A stretch of DNA of 64,000 nucleotides from Paraburkholderia phenoliruptrix (GTDB taxonomy: Bacteria > Pseudomonadota > Gammaproteobacteria > Burkholderiales > Burkholderiaceae), in NCBI RefSeq assembly GCF_902859825.1, contig NZ_CADIKB010000013.1, positions 62,001 through 126,000 on the forward strand. Direction: 5' to 3'. A model generated the notes under the pieces. It did not search any database. It was not told the origin of the DNA and saw nothing but the letters and a program-made list of their open reading frames with translations. How positions within the stretch are numbered: position 1 is the stretch's first letter; every line of letters begins with the position of its first letter. Shown here piece by piece: positions 17,639 to 27,352 of the stretch. The translations under genes were made by a program, and so were the position numbers.

Positions 17639-17676
17639 CTATTCAAGCAATCGGGCGGGGCTTGCGTGCGGATAAT
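17639..17676. promoter_or_regulatory. Divergent fliE/fliF promoter element (candidate class II, FlhDC-type)
   Basis: CTATT (17639-17643), 27 bp, GATAAT (17671-17676). GATAAT is a 5/6 match to a -10 box reading toward fliF (start 17767). On the other strand GAATAG could be the -10 box toward fliE. The same spacing recurs upstream of flhB and flhF. Binding of FlhDC is inferred, not seen. Confidence 0.4.
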
Positions 17677-17766
17677 TTCAGTCGTGAAAGTATCTGTCCA
17701 TACCCCCGCCGGCCCTCGGCGCGGTGCAGCGGCAGAACGCAAAGGCATCCCGGAGAAACCCGACGC

Positions 17767-19569
17767 ATGGATTCGTCAGCCAACTCTTTGATCAACCCCG
17801 ACGCCCGCATGGGCCTCGCCGGCGCGCAGCCCGGCGCGGCCGCGGCGGGCGCCGGCCAGCCAGGCGGCAACGCGGACCTGGGCGGCCTCGGTGGCGGCCT
17901 CGGCGGCAATTTCGGCCAGCGCCTGTCGGGCCTCGCGCAGATGCGCGGCAACCCGCGCGCCCCGCTGATCTTCGCGGTGGCGGTACTCGTCGCCGTGGTG
18001 GCGGGTCTGTTCCTGTGGTCGCGGGCGCCGGACTACAAGGTGCTCTACAGCAACCTGTCCGACCGCGACGGCGGCGCCATCATCACGGCGCTGCAGCAGG
18101 CGAACATTCCGTACAAATTCTCCGATGCCGGCGGCGCCATCCTCGTGCCGGCCGAACAGGTGCATGAGATGCGGCTGCGCCTCGCCTCGCAGGGCCTGCC
18201 GAAGAGCGGCTCGGTCGGCTTCGAACTGATGGACAACCAGAAGTTCGGCATCAGCCAGTTCGCCGAGCAGATCAACTATCAGCGCGCGCTGGAAGGCGAG
18301 CTGGAACGCACGATCGAATCCATTTCGTCGGTCAAGTCGGCGCGCGTGCATCTGGCGATTCCGAAGCCTTCCGTGTTCGTGCGCGACAAAGAGGCGCCGT
18401 CGGCCTCCGTGCTCGTCAATCTGTTCCCGGGCCGCGCGCTCGACGAAGGCCAGGTGCTCGCGATCACCCATATGGTGTCGTCGGCGGTGCCGGAAATGCC
18501 GGTCAAGGGCGTGACCATTCTCGACCAGGACGGCAACCTGCTGACGCAGCCGTCGACGGGCGGCGGACTCGACGCCTCGCAACTGAAGTATCGCCAGCAG
18601 ATCGAGCGCAACACGCAGCAGCGCATCGACGCAATCCTCGCGCCGCTCTTCGGCGCCGGCAACGCGCATTCGCAGGTGAGCGCCGACATCGACTTCTCGC
18701 GCAGCGAACAGACCTCGGAAAACTACAGCCCGAACGGCAACCCGCAACAGGCCGCCATCCGCAGCCAGCAATCGAGCACCGCGACCGAAATGTCGCAAGG
18801 CGGCGCCTCGGGCGTGCCGGGCGCGCTGTCGAACCAGCCGCCGCAGCCGGCCTCCGCGCCGATCAACGCGCCGAACGGCGCGAGCAGCAGCGTCACGACG
18901 ACGCCGGTCAGCGACCGCAAGGACATGACGACCAACTACGAGCTCGACAAGACCGTGCGCCACCTCGAGCAGCCGATGGGCGGCATCCGGCGCCTGTCGG
19001 TGGCGGTGGTGGTCAACTATCTGCGGGTGGTCGACGGCAAGGGTCACGCGACCATGCAGCCGGTCAGCGCCGACAAGCTCGCGCAGGTCAACCAGCTCGT
19101 GAAGGACGCGATGGGCTTCGACGCGCAGCGCGGCGACTCGGTCAACGTGGTCAACAGCCCGTTCACCGCCGAGCTCGACCCGAACGCCGACCTGCCGTGG
19201 TGGCGCACGCCCGACATGCTGGCGCTCTACAAGCAGATCGCCACGTATCTCGGCATCGGCGCGGTGGCTCTGTTCCTCTACTTCGTGATGGTGAAGCCGG
19301 CGCTGCGCCGCGCCTTCCCGCCGCCGGAGCCGGTCGTGGCCGCGGCGCTCCCGTCTCCGGACGAGCCGATCCTGCTCGACGGCATTCCGGCCGCCGAGCG
19401 CGCCGGCAACGGCAATGTCGAAATCGACAACAGCGACAGCGAGCTGCTGGCGCTGGAAAACGCGAAGCACAAATATGAGCGGAACCTGGAGTTCGCGCGC
19501 AACATCGCGCGCCAGGATCCGAAGATCGTTGCAACAGTCGTCAAGAATTGGGTGACCGATGAGCGCTGA
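17767..19569 (+). CDS. fliF: Flagellar MS-ring protein FliF
   Basis: 600-residue inner-membrane protein forming the MS ring and housing the export gate. A disordered Gly/Ala-rich N-terminus leads to membrane segment 1 (about 66-84). The periplasmic ring-building motifs follow (YKVLYSNLSDRDGGAIITAL, ALEGELERTIESISSVKSARVHLAIP). An S/P/N-rich loop (about 330-380) precedes membrane segment 2 (about 490-512). The cytoplasmic tail, which binds FliG, ends NIARQDPKIVATVVKNWV. Start at ATG 17767 with GGAGAAA upstream. It overlaps fliG by 11 nt. First gene of the plus-strand fliFGHIJK run. Confidence 0.98.
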   Translation: MDSSANSLINPDARMGLAGAQPGAAAAGAGQPGGNADLGGLGGGLGGNFGQRLSGLAQMRGNPRAPLIFAVAVLVAVVAGLFLWSRAPDYKVLYSNLSDRDGGAIITALQQANIPYKFSDAGGAILVPAEQVHEMRLRLASQGLPKSGSVGFELMDNQKFGISQFAEQINYQRALEGELERTIESISSVKSARVHLAIPKPSVFVRDKEAPSASVLVNLFPGRALDEGQVLAITHMVSSAVPEMPVKGVTILDQDGNLLTQPSTGGGLDASQLKYRQQIERNTQQRIDAILAPLFGAGNAHSQVSADIDFSRSEQTSENYSPNGNPQQAAIRSQQSSTATEMSQGGASGVPGALSNQPPQPASAPINAPNGASSSVTTTPVSDRKDMTTNYELDKTVRHLEQPMGGIRRLSVAVVVNYLRVVDGKGHATMQPVSADKLAQVNQLVKDAMGFDAQRGDSVNVVNSPFTAELDPNADLPWWRTPDMLALYKQIATYLGIGAVALFLYFVMVKPALRRAFPPPEPVVAAALPSPDEPILLDGIPAAERAGNGNVEIDNSDSELLALENAKHKYERNLEFARNIARQDPKIVATVVKNWVTDER

Positions 19570-20554
19570 AGGCGTAATGAAGAGCGCGCTTCTGCTGATG
19601 TCGATCGGCGAGGAAGAAGCGGCGCAGGTGTTCAAGTTCCTTGGACCGCGCGAAGTCCAGAAGATCGGCGTTGCGATGGCCGCCATGAAGGCCGTGACGC
19701 GCGAGGAGATCGACGTCGTGCTGCACGAGTTCGTGCGCGAGGCGGAAAAGCACACCGGAATGTCGCTCGACTCCAACGAGTACATCCGGTCCGTGCTGAC
19801 GAAGGCGCTCGGCGACGACAAGGCCGGCGCGATCATCGACCGGATTCTGCAGGGCAGCGATACCAGCGGTATCGAGGGCCTCAAGTGGATGGACTCGCCC
19901 GCCGTCGCGGAACTGATCAAGAACGAGCACCCGCAGATCATCGCGACGATTCTTGTGCACCTCGACCGCGACCAGGCGTCGGAAATCGTCTCGTGCTTCA
20001 CGGACCGTCTGCGTAACGACGTGCTGCTGCGCATCGCGACGCTCGACGGCATTCAGCCGGCCGCGCTGCGCGAGCTCGACGACGTCCTCACGCACCTGCT
20101 GTCCGGCAGCGACAACCTGAAGCGCAGCCCGATGGGCGGCATTCGCACGGCGGCGGAAATCCTCAACTTCATGTCGAGCAATCACGAGGAAGGCGTCATC
20201 GAGAACGTCCGCCAGTACGACGCGGAGCTCGCGCAGAAGATCGTCGACCAGATGTTCGTGTTCGAGAACCTGCTCGACCTGGAAGACCGCGCGATCCAGC
20301 TGCTGCTGAAGGAAGTGGAATCCGAGGCGCTGATCATCTCGCTGAAGGGCGCCGCGCCCGCGCTGCGTCAGAAGTTCCTGTCGAACATGTCGCAGCGCGC
20401 GGCCGAACTGCTCGCCGAAGACCTCGACGCACGCGGCCCGGTCCGCGTCTCCGAAGTGGAGACGCAGCAGCGCCGCATCCTGCAGATCGTGCGCAACCTG
20501 GCGGAAAGCGGCCAGATCGTGATTGGCGGCAAGGCGGAAGATGCGTATGTCTAA
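19559..20554 (+). CDS. fliG: Flagellar motor switch protein FliG
   Basis: 331-residue cytosolic rotor protein that joins the MS ring to the C ring and meets the stator. The N-domain (VMKSALLLMSIGEEEAAQVFKF) binds FliF. The middle domain carries the EHPQ motif (IKNEHPQIIATILVHL), and the C-domain includes the charged torque helix region (LEDRAIQLLLKEVESEALIISLKG). Length and domains are standard. It overlaps fliF and fliH. Confidence 0.98.
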   Translation: MSAEGVMKSALLLMSIGEEEAAQVFKFLGPREVQKIGVAMAAMKAVTREEIDVVLHEFVREAEKHTGMSLDSNEYIRSVLTKALGDDKAGAIIDRILQGSDTSGIEGLKWMDSPAVAELIKNEHPQIIATILVHLDRDQASEIVSCFTDRLRNDVLLRIATLDGIQPAALRELDDVLTHLLSGSDNLKRSPMGGIRTAAEILNFMSSNHEEGVIENVRQYDAELAQKIVDQMFVFENLLDLEDRAIQLLLKEVESEALIISLKGAAPALRQKFLSNMSQRAAELLAEDLDARGPVRVSEVETQQRRILQIVRNLAESGQIVIGGKAEDAYV

Positions 20555-21224
20555 TCGCAACTCCACGGCAAAGGAATGCCTCTCGGCCTACCAGCGCTGG
20601 GAGATGGCCTCGTTCGACCCGGTGCCGCCCGCGCCGCCTTCAACCGAGGCCGACGAAGCCGCGCTCGAAGCCGAACTCGAGCGCCTGCGCGAAGCCGCGC
20701 ACGCGCAGGGCATCGCGTCGGGCCATGTGGCCGGTCAGGCGCTCGGCTATCAGGCCGGCTACGACCAGGGCCATGCGCAAGGCTTCGAACAGGGCCGAAG
20801 CGAAGCGCGCGAGGAAGCCGCAAGGCTCGCCGCGCTCGCCGAGACGTTCAAGGCCGCGCTCGACGGCGCGCAAGGCGCGATTTCGGAGACGCTCGTCTCG
20901 CTCGCGCTCGACATCGCGCAACAGGTGGTGCGCCAGCACGTGCAGCACGACCCGACCGCGCTCATCGCCGCCGCGCGCGAAGTGCTGGCCGCCGAACCGG
21001 CGCTCACGGGCGCGCCCGCGCTGATCGTGAGTCCGGCCGACCTGCCGGTGGTCGAAGCCTATCTGATGGAAGAACTGCAAACGCGCGGCTGGACCGTGCG
21101 CACCGATCCGGCTGTCGAGCGCGGCGGCTGCCGCGCGCAGGCCGGCAGCGGCGAAGTGGATGCGGGCATCGATACACGCTGGGAACGCGTCGCCGCGGCG
21201 CTCGGCAAAGTGAGTACATGGTGA
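20547..21224 (+). CDS. fliH: Flagellar export ATPase regulator FliH
   Basis: 225-residue cytosolic stator-like protein that binds and restrains the ATPase FliI. A strong mark is the run of GxxxG-type repeats ([20 protein letters not shown] and following, about residues 52-84), followed by the C-terminal E/V-type ATPase-like domain ([17 protein letters not shown]). Start chosen at ATG 20547, which lies 6 nt after GGAAG; an ATG at 20541 overlaps that site. It overlaps the fliG end by 8 nt and the fliI start by 7 nt. Confidence 0.95.
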   Translation: MSNRNSTAKECLSAYQRWEMASFDPVPPAPPSTEADEAALEAELERLREAAHAQGIASGHVAGQALGYQAGYDQGHAQGFEQGRSEAREEAARLAALAETFKAALDGAQGAISETLVSLALDIAQQVVRQHVQHDPTALIAAAREVLAAEPALTGAPALIVSPADLPVVEAYLMEELQTRGWTVRTDPAVERGGCRAQAGSGEVDAGIDTRWERVAAALGKVSTW

Positions 21225-22915
21225 AGCCGACGCTCGAGGAAATCCGCGCAAGCGACCTCACGCCGCTCGAACGCGAGCTGGCGCTGGCCTCGTTCGGCGC
21301 CGAGGCGCTCGCAGACACGCCGTTCGCGGATGGTCTTTCGGCCGGCGAATTGCTGGCCGGGCCGGCGGCGTCTGCCGCGGGCGGTGCGGCTCAGAGTCAC
21401 GTGCATCCGCTGACCGGCTCGGCGGCGAGCCGCGAGTCGGCGCCGGCCGCTCACGTCGACGCAAATGCAGCGGCTGGAGCCGGGGCCGCGCGCACCGCCG
21501 CCAAGGCAGCGGCACCTTACGATCCCGCGCTCGACAGCAATCCGCACATGCAAGCCTGGCGCGGCCAGCTCGACGCGCTGCGCGCCCGCAATGCGCTCGC
21601 TAAGCCGATGCGCGCCTGCGGACGCCTGACACGCGCCGCCGGTCTCGTGCTCGAAGCCGTCGGCCTGCGTCTTTCCGTGGGCGCCGAAGTGATGATCGAA
21701 CTGCCGCCCGGCAGTTCGCTGCCGATGGCCGAAGCCGAAGTGGTCGGCTTTTCCGGCGACAAACTGTTTCTGATGCCGACCACCGAAGTGATCGGCTTGC
21801 TGCCCGGCGCGCGCGTCTTTCCGCTGGAAAGCGCGCCGATCGCGGACCCCATGGCGGGCGCGAAGCGCCTGCCGGTCGGCTGGGAGCTGCTCGGCCGCGT
21901 GCTCGACGCGTCCGGCCGTCCGCTGGACGGTCTCGGCCCGCTCGGCGCGCAGACCGATGCGCCGCTTTCCGCGCCGGTCATCAATCCGCTGAACCGCGAG
22001 CCGATTCACAAGGTGCTCGACGTCGGCGTGCGCGCGATCAATGCCCTCCTCACGGTGGGACGCGGGCAGCGCATGGGCCTCTTCGCCGGCTCGGGCGTCG
22101 GTAAATCCGTGCTGCTCGGCACGATGGCGCGCTACACCAGCGCCGAAGTGATCGTGATCGGGCTGATCGGCGAACGCGGCCGCGAAGTGAAGGAGTTCAT
22201 CGAACAGATTCTCGGCGAGGAAGGTCTCGCGCGCTCGGTGGTGATCGCCGCGCCGGCCGACGTGTCGCCGCTTTTGCGGATGCAGGCGGCGGCCTACTCG
22301 ACCTCGCTCGCCGAATATTTCCGCGACCAGGGCAAGCACGTGCTGCTGCTGATGGATTCGCTGACCCGCTACGCGATGGCGCAGCGCGAGATCGCGCTCG
22401 CCGTGGGCGAGCCGCCCGCCACCAAGGGTTACCCGCCTTCGGTGTTCGCGAAGCTGCCGGCGCTCGTCGAGCGGACCGGCAACGGACCGGCGGGCGGCGG
22501 CTCGATCACCGCGTTCTACACGGTCTTGACAGAAGGCGACGACCAGCAGGACCCGATCGCCGACTCCGCGCGGGCGATTCTCGACGGCCATATCGTGCTG
22601 TCGCGCTCGCTCGCGGAAGCCGGCCACTATCCGGCGATCGACATCGAAGCGTCGATTAGCCGGGCAATGACCGCGCTGATCGACGATAACCATCTGGACA
22701 AAACGCGTATGTTCAAGCAGATGCTGTCGCGCTATCAGCGCAACCGCGATCTCATCAACGTGGGCGCGTATTCGAGCGGGCGCGACGCGCTGCTCGACCG
22801 CGCCATCGCGCTGTATCCGCGGATGGAAGCCTTTCTGCAACAAGGCTTTCGCGAGTGCGCGAACTTTGAACCGAGTATCGAGATGCTGGACGCGCTGTTT
22901 GCCCAAGGAGGCTGA
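21218..22915 (+). CDS. fliI: Flagellum-specific export ATPase FliI
   Basis: 565-residue hexameric ATPase that unloads chaperones and helps feed export substrates. The Walker A motif [10 protein letters not shown] is at about residue 290 and the Walker B region is [39 protein letters not shown] is typical. It is about 100 residues longer than most FliI proteins, because of an Ala-rich N-terminal stretch (about 25-105) before the beta-barrel domain. Start at ATG 21218, which overlaps the fliH stop; GTG 21221 is an alternative. Confidence 0.97.
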   Translation: MVKPTLEEIRASDLTPLERELALASFGAEALADTPFADGLSAGELLAGPAASAAGGAAQSHVHPLTGSAASRESAPAAHVDANAAAGAGAARTAAKAAAPYDPALDSNPHMQAWRGQLDALRARNALAKPMRACGRLTRAAGLVLEAVGLRLSVGAEVMIELPPGSSLPMAEAEVVGFSGDKLFLMPTTEVIGLLPGARVFPLESAPIADPMAGAKRLPVGWELLGRVLDASGRPLDGLGPLGAQTDAPLSAPVINPLNREPIHKVLDVGVRAINALLTVGRGQRMGLFAGSGVGKSVLLGTMARYTSAEVIVIGLIGERGREVKEFIEQILGEEGLARSVVIAAPADVSPLLRMQAAAYSTSLAEYFRDQGKHVLLLMDSLTRYAMAQREIALAVGEPPATKGYPPSVFAKLPALVERTGNGPAGGGSITAFYTVLTEGDDQQDPIADSARAILDGHIVLSRSLAEAGHYPAIDIEASISRAMTALIDDNHLDKTRMFKQMLSRYQRNRDLINVGAYSSGRDALLDRAIALYPRMEAFLQQGFRECANFEPSIEMLDALFAQGG

Positions 22916-22917
22916 CG

Positions 22918-23367
22918 ATGGCGAAACACTTTCCGATCAAGACGCTGATCGGTCTCGCGCAGGACGACGTGGACGCCGCCGCGCAGCGACTGGGCCGCGC
23001 GCAGCGCGAGCGCAACGACGTCGAGGCGCAGCTGAACGCCCTCGTGCAGTACCGCGACGAATATCACGCGCGTTTCACGGCGACCGCCCAGGCGGGCATG
23101 CCCGCCGGCAACATGCGCAATTTCCAGGCGTTCATCGACACGCTCGACGCCGCCATCGAACAGCAGCGCAAGCTGCTCGCCGCCGCGACCGCGCGGCTCG
23201 AGGCGGCCAAGCCCGACTGGCAGCGTCAGAAGCAGAAGCTCGGCTCTTACGAAGTGCTGCAGGCGCGCGGCGAGGCAGCCGAGGCAAAGACCGTGGCGCG
23301 GCGCGATCAACGCGACGCCGATGAACATGCAGCAAGAATTCTGAGGATGCGCGCGGAAGGCGCCTGA
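22918..23367 (+). CDS. fliJ: Flagellar export chaperone FliJ
   Basis: 149-residue coiled-coil protein that sits in the FliI hexamer and links it to FlhA. It starts MAKHFPIKTLIGLAQDDVDAAA and is almost wholly helical with heptad-like charge spacing, matching FliJ. Two bases separate it from fliI. Confidence 0.95.
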   Translation: MAKHFPIKTLIGLAQDDVDAAAQRLGRAQRERNDVEAQLNALVQYRDEYHARFTATAQAGMPAGNMRNFQAFIDTLDAAIEQQRKLLAAATARLEAAKPDWQRQKQKLGSYEVLQARGEAAEAKTVARRDQRDADEHAARILRMRAEGA

Positions 23368-23430
23368 CGCCCGCGCGGCCTCGACTCACAGACTCGATAC
23401 CGTACCCTTTGACGGATTGACAGGACACTT

Positions 23431-24957
23431 ATGTCGTTTCTCTCACAGATCGGTTCGCTGCTCGGCTCGGCCGGCAGCAACACCACCAGCAATGCCAGCA
23501 GCGCAGCGGCGCTTGCCGCTGCGAATGCGAAGCCGTTTTCGCAGACCTTGCAGCAGAGCATCGACTGGCAAAACAGTGCGGCAAGCGCGTCGCCCGATAA
23601 CGCGGCCGGCGTGAACGCTGGCGCAAGCCGGCCGGCCGCCGCGCCGGCGCCGTCGTCGACGGATGTTTCGCACGGGTCGAGCGTGCACGACGCGCCGCCG
23701 TCCGACGATTCCACGACCCAAAGTGCCGACGACACGAAGAGCAGCGGCACGGACAGCAGCGCCGCGAACGCGGCGTCATCCGCGGCGCCGGCGGACAAGC
23801 CGCAGCAGGCATCGACGGGTAAGACCGGCGACACACCGCCGAAGCCGGCCAACGCGGCGAGCGCAAACGACGCCGCCACCGCCGCCGCGGCAGCCGCCGC
23901 TCAGGCCCAGGCTCAAGCGCAAGCCGACGCGAGCGCGCCCGCCGATCCCGCCGGCGCGAACCTCGCGGCATTGACGAATGGCGACCCGACCGCAACCGGC
24001 GCCGCCACCGACGCGACGCCGGCCGGCACGCTCGGCAAGAAGACGCCGACCGATCCGAAGTCGCTGCAGGACTCGTTGCAGGCGGCGCTCGCCGCGCTGG
24101 CGAACGGCCAGGCGGTGGTTCCGTCGCAGGCATTGGCGAGCGGCGCGGCAGCCGCCGCGGCGGCGAACGGTGTTGCGAGCGCGAATGCTTCGCTGAACGA
24201 CACGACGAGCAAGACGCTGGAAGCCGGGCTGGCCGGCGGCGGCAAGGGTGGTTCGGCCACCGCGCGCGGCGCATTGACCACGGCCGCGACGGCGGTCGCC
24301 GATCCGACTGCGGCGGCTTCGGCAGCGGTGGCGGGCGGGTTGACATCGACGGGTACGACGGGCGCGCAAACGAGCGATCTGGCGTCGTTCAAGAACACAG
24401 CCGACGCGGCAGCGGCGGCGCTGGCCGCGAGCCAGGCGGCCGCGAGCGCGGCGAGCACGACCGCAGCAGTGCAGACGACGGGCAACGCGAGCGCAGCGGA
24501 AGCAGCCAATGCATTGGGGCCGCACGTCGGCACGACCGATTGGGAAGACGCGTTGAGCCAGAAGGTGGTGTTCCTGTCGAACGCGCATTCGCAGAGCGCC
24601 GAGCTGACGTTGAATCCGAAGGACCTGGGGCCGCTGCAGGTGGTGCTGCAGGTCGCCGACAACCATGCGCACGCGTTGTTCGTGTCGCAGCATCAGCAGG
24701 TGCGGGAAGCGGTCGAGGCCGCTTTGCCGAAGCTGCGCGAGGCGATGGAGGCGAACGGCATCGGGCTCGGCAGCGCGAGCGTGAGCGATGGGTTTGGGCG
24801 CCAGGGCGGGCAGCAGCAGAACGCCGGTTCGGGAAGGTCAGGGGGGCGCTCCGCGGCCGGCGGTGATGGGTTTGGGGCGGGCGCCTCCGGCGCGGTCGTT
24901 GCTTCTGTTGATGGCGCTGCGCGGCGCAGTGTTGGGCTGGTGGATACGTTTGCCTGA
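23431..24957 (+). CDS. fliK: Flagellar hook-length control protein FliK
   Basis: 508-residue exported ruler that sets hook length and triggers the switch to filament export. The first ~365 residues are very rich in Ala, Ser, Thr and Asn. The C-terminal FliK domain follows (WEDALSQKVVFLSNAHSQ, then SAELTLNPKDLGPLQVVLQV, the family core). A Gly/Ser tail follows. The gene ends in the last bases before a large inverted-repeat element. It lies in the usual place after fliJ, so this is taken as the main FliK; a paralogue is at 14639-16105. Confidence 0.93.
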   Translation: MSFLSQIGSLLGSAGSNTTSNASSAAALAAANAKPFSQTLQQSIDWQNSAASASPDNAAGVNAGASRPAAAPAPSSTDVSHGSSVHDAPPSDDSTTQSADDTKSSGTDSSAANAASSAAPADKPQQASTGKTGDTPPKPANAASANDAATAAAAAAAQAQAQAQADASAPADPAGANLAALTNGDPTATGAATDATPAGTLGKKTPTDPKSLQDSLQAALAALANGQAVVPSQALASGAAAAAAANGVASANASLNDTTSKTLEAGLAGGGKGGSATARGALTTAATAVADPTAAASAAVAGGLTSTGTTGAQTSDLASFKNTADAAAAALAASQAAASAASTTAAVQTTGNASAAEAANALGPHVGTTDWEDALSQKVVFLSNAHSQSAELTLNPKDLGPLQVVLQVADNHAHALFVSQHQQVREAVEAALPKLREAMEANGIGLGSASVSDGFGRQGGQQQNAGSGRSGGRSAAGGDGFGAGASGAVVASVDGAARRSVGLVDTFA

Positions 24958-24958
24958 T

Positions 24959-25680
24959 TTTTTTGTTGTTCTGGATAGGGTCTTTCTGACGTTTTTGCTT
25001 GATACCTTTGGCCTTTCCTTGAGGCCACGGTGGTCTATTAGCGTTGCCCCTGTGCGGGGCGGCACTTACTTTCTTTGCATGCCGCAAAGAAAGTAAGCAA
25101 AGAAAGCGGCTTCACACCGCCAGCTCAAAAGTGGGTCCCCTGGCTCGGAGGGGGCAGTGGTGCATCTCGAATCCGTGCCCTCGCGCACTCCGCGCTTGTG
25201 ACAAGGCAGTCATGCTTCCGGCGGCGCTTCGCGCGCCGCGGCGGTCGTTCTGCAACCGTCGCACGTCGAAGCGCCCGGGGCGCTCCGCCGCAAGTCCCGA
25301 GTGCACTGGAGGCTCCCCCCGAACTCGCCGCCGTACGCCTCGCCGAGGCGCAGCCGACGGCCCCCGCCGCGCCAGCCGCGAGCAGGCGGTGTTGGGCCCG
25401 CCCCTTCCGGCGAGCACGCAGTGCGAGGCGGGAAGCATGACGGCCTTGTCACTGAGGCCGAAGGTGCGGGAACACCGATTCCAGATGCACCACTACCCCC
25501 TCCAAGCCAGGGGACCCACTTTTGAGCTGGCGGTGTGAGCCCGCTTTCTTTGCTTACTTTCTTTGCCGCGGCAAAGAAAGTAAGTGCCGCCCCGCACAGG
25601 GGCAACGCTAATAGACCACCGTGACAACAAGGAAAGGCCAAGGGTTTTAAAAAACAGCCATCCAGAACAACAAAAAAAGC
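24959..25680. repeat. Long inverted-repeat element (~720 bp) between fliK and fliL
   Basis: Two arms of about 255-260 bp (24959-25219 and about 25425-25680) are inverted copies with a few mismatches and small indels, flanking a ~205-bp non-repeated centre. The outermost bases match (TTTTTTGTTGTTCTGGAT at the left, ATCCAGAACAACAAAAAA at the right). Each arm also holds a short perfect hairpin (CTTACTTTCTTTGC ... GCAAAGAAAGTAAG) and a GCCCC-TGTGC-GGGGC hairpin. Both arms carry AAAAGTGGGTCCCCTGGCT. Every reading frame here gives Arg/Pro/Ala-rich products repeated on both strands, which I regard as by-products of the repeat. No transposase is present. Reads as a non-autonomous, MITE-like or intergenic repeat element. 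The rest of the gap to 25805 shows only the fliL leader. Confidence 0.85.
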
Positions 25681-25805
25681 CCCGCCCGCCGGGCCACCAA
25701 AAACCAGGAATAGCCCGCATTAACCCTTCTGTTCGACCCATCGCGCCGCAGGCAAATCAACAACAATCACTATCACCAGCACTAACGGCAAGCACAGCAC
25801 ACCTC

Positions 25806-26300
25806 ATGGCTACCACTCCTGCAAATCAGCAAGTCGCGCCCGCTTCCCCGGGCCCCTTGAAGCGCATCATCCTGATCGCCCTCATCGCTATCGTCGCCGC
25901 GGCCGTCGCCGGTGCCGGGGTGTGGTTCTTCATGTCGAAGCGCGCGCCCGCCCCCGCGGCCGCGGCGCCCGCCCCGGTTCCCGCGCCCACGTTTTTCCCG
26001 CTCGATTCGATGACGGTCAACCTCCAATCGGACGACGGCCAGCAGCATTTCCTGCGCATCGGCCTCACGCTCAAGCTCACCGACCCGAAGACGCCGCAGG
26101 AACTCACCGAACACATGCCGGAAATCCGCAGCCGCATTCTGCTCGCGCTGTCGAATCATCATCCCGATGAACTCGCGCCGCTCGAAGGCAAGCACGCGCT
26201 TGCGACCGAGTTGCGCACGCTGATCGAACAGCCGACCGACAAGGGCGCCGCGCCGATCCACGTCCAGGACGTGCTGTTCACCGAATTCGTCGTGCAGTGA
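25806..26300 (+). CDS. fliL: Flagellar basal-body-associated protein FliL
   Basis: 164-residue single-pass membrane protein around the stator/motor, aiding torque or stator stability. A short cytoplasmic N-terminus is followed by a membrane segment at about residues 19-42, a Pro/Ala linker, then the periplasmic domain (FFPLDSMTVNLQSDDGQQHFLRIGLTL ... VQDVLFTEFVVQ). Start taken at ATG 25806 because the in-frame region upstream lies in the repeat element. The 848-bp gap to fliK suggests that fliLMNOPQR has its own promoter or depends on read-through across the repeat. Confidence 0.95.
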   Translation: MATTPANQQVAPASPGPLKRIILIALIAIVAAAVAGAGVWFFMSKRAPAPAAAAPAPVPAPTFFPLDSMTVNLQSDDGQQHFLRIGLTLKLTDPKTPQELTEHMPEIRSRILLALSNHHPDELAPLEGKHALATELRTLIEQPTDKGAAPIHVQDVLFTEFVVQ

Positions 26301-26353
26301 CGCGCTTGCGCACTGCCCTCATCAAACGCCACGGTATGCACGAGGAATAGGAA

Positions 26354-27352
26354 ATGGGCCACGAAGAGTTCATGTCCCAGGAGGAGGTCGATGCCCTCCT
26401 CAAGGGCGTAACCGGCGAGTCCGACTCTGAAGCCGAGCAAAGCGAGCGTGTAGGCGTACGTCCCTACAACATCGCGACGCAGGAACGCATCGTCCGCGGC
26501 CGGATGCCCGGCCTCGAAATCATCAACGACCGCTTCGCGCGCCTGTTGCGCGTGGGCATCTTCAACTTCATGCGGCGTTCGGCGGAAATCTCCGTCGGCC
26601 CGGTGAAGGTGCAGAAGTACAGCGAGTTCACCCGCAACCTGCCGATCCCGACCAATCTGAACCTGGTCCACGTGAAGCCGTTGCGCGGCACGTCGCTGTT
26701 CGTGTTCGATCCGAACCTGGTGTTCTTCGTGGTCGACAACCTGTTCGGCGGCGACGGTCGGTTTCACACGCGCGTCGAAGGCCGCGATTTCACGCAGACC
26801 GAGCAGCGCATCATCATGAAGCTGCTGAACCTGACGTTCGAACACTACGCGGCGTCGTGGAAAAGCGTGCGTCCGCTGCAGTTCGAATACATGCGCTCGG
26901 AAATGCACACGCAGTTCGCCAACGTGGCGACGCCGAACGAAATTGTCATCGTCACCCAGTTCTCGATCGAGTTCGGCACGACGGGCGGCACGCTGCACAT
27001 CTGCATGCCGTATTCGATGATCGAACCGATCCGCGACATTCTGTCGTCGCCGATCCAGGGCGAGGCGCTCGAAGTCGACCGCCGCTGGGTCCGCGTGCTG
27101 TCGCAGCAGGTGCAGGCCGCGGAAGTCGAACTGACCGCCGACCTCGCGCAGGTGCCGATCACGTTCGAACAGATCCTGAACATGCGCAAGGGCGATGTTC
27201 TGCCGATCAACATTCCCGAGCAGATCACGGCCAAAGTCGACGGCGTGCCGGTGATGGAATGCGGCTACGGAATTTTCAATGGTCAATACGCGTTGCGCGT
27301 GCAGAAGATGATCAGCGCAGCCGACACAATGAAGGAAGGTGGATATGAGTGA
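26354..27352 (+). CDS. fliM: Flagellar motor switch protein FliM
   Basis: 332-residue C-ring protein that binds phospho-CheY and sets rotation sense. The CheY-binding N-terminal peptide (EFMSQEEVDALLKGVTGE) is intact. The middle CheC-like domain includes GLEIINDRFARLLRVGIFNFMRR and VFFVVDNLFGGDGRF. The C-terminal SpoA domain pairs with FliN. It overlaps fliN by 8 nt. Confidence 0.98.
   Translation: MGHEEFMSQEEVDALLKGVTGESDSEAEQSERVGVRPYNIATQERIVRGRMPGLEIINDRFARLLRVGIFNFMRRSAEISVGPVKVQKYSEFTRNLPIPTNLNLVHVKPLRGTSLFVFDPNLVFFVVDNLFGGDGRFHTRVEGRDFTQTEQRIIMKLLNLTFEHYAASWKSVRPLQFEYMRSEMHTQFANVATPNEIVIVTQFSIEFGTTGGTLHICMPYSMIEPIRDILSSPIQGEALEVDRRWVRVLSQQVQAAEVELTADLAQVPITFEQILNMRKGDVLPINIPEQITAKVDGVPVMECGYGIFNGQYALRVQKMISAADTMKEGGYE

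Noticed and set aside
17365..17766. Upstream in-frame extension of fliF
   Set aside because: It lies opposite fliE and in the promoter region; ATG 17767 has a ribosome site and gives normal length.
17776..20052. 758-codon minus-strand frame opposite fliF/fliG
   Set aside because: Antisense shadow; Arg/His-rich, no recognisable domain.
21059..22906. 615-codon minus-strand frame opposite fliI
   Set aside because: Antisense shadow of a clear ATPase gene.
25044..25641. Overlapping 100-165-codon frames on both strands inside the inverted repeat
   Set aside because: The same peptide pieces (KKVSKESG, PPAQKWVPWLGGGSG) arise from both arms because the DNA is palindromic; no ribosome sites or family match. 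Such frames are often annotated as hypothetical proteins.
25584..25805. Upstream in-frame extension of fliL
   Set aside because: It runs into the repeat element and lacks FliL features; ATG 25806 starts just before the family pattern.
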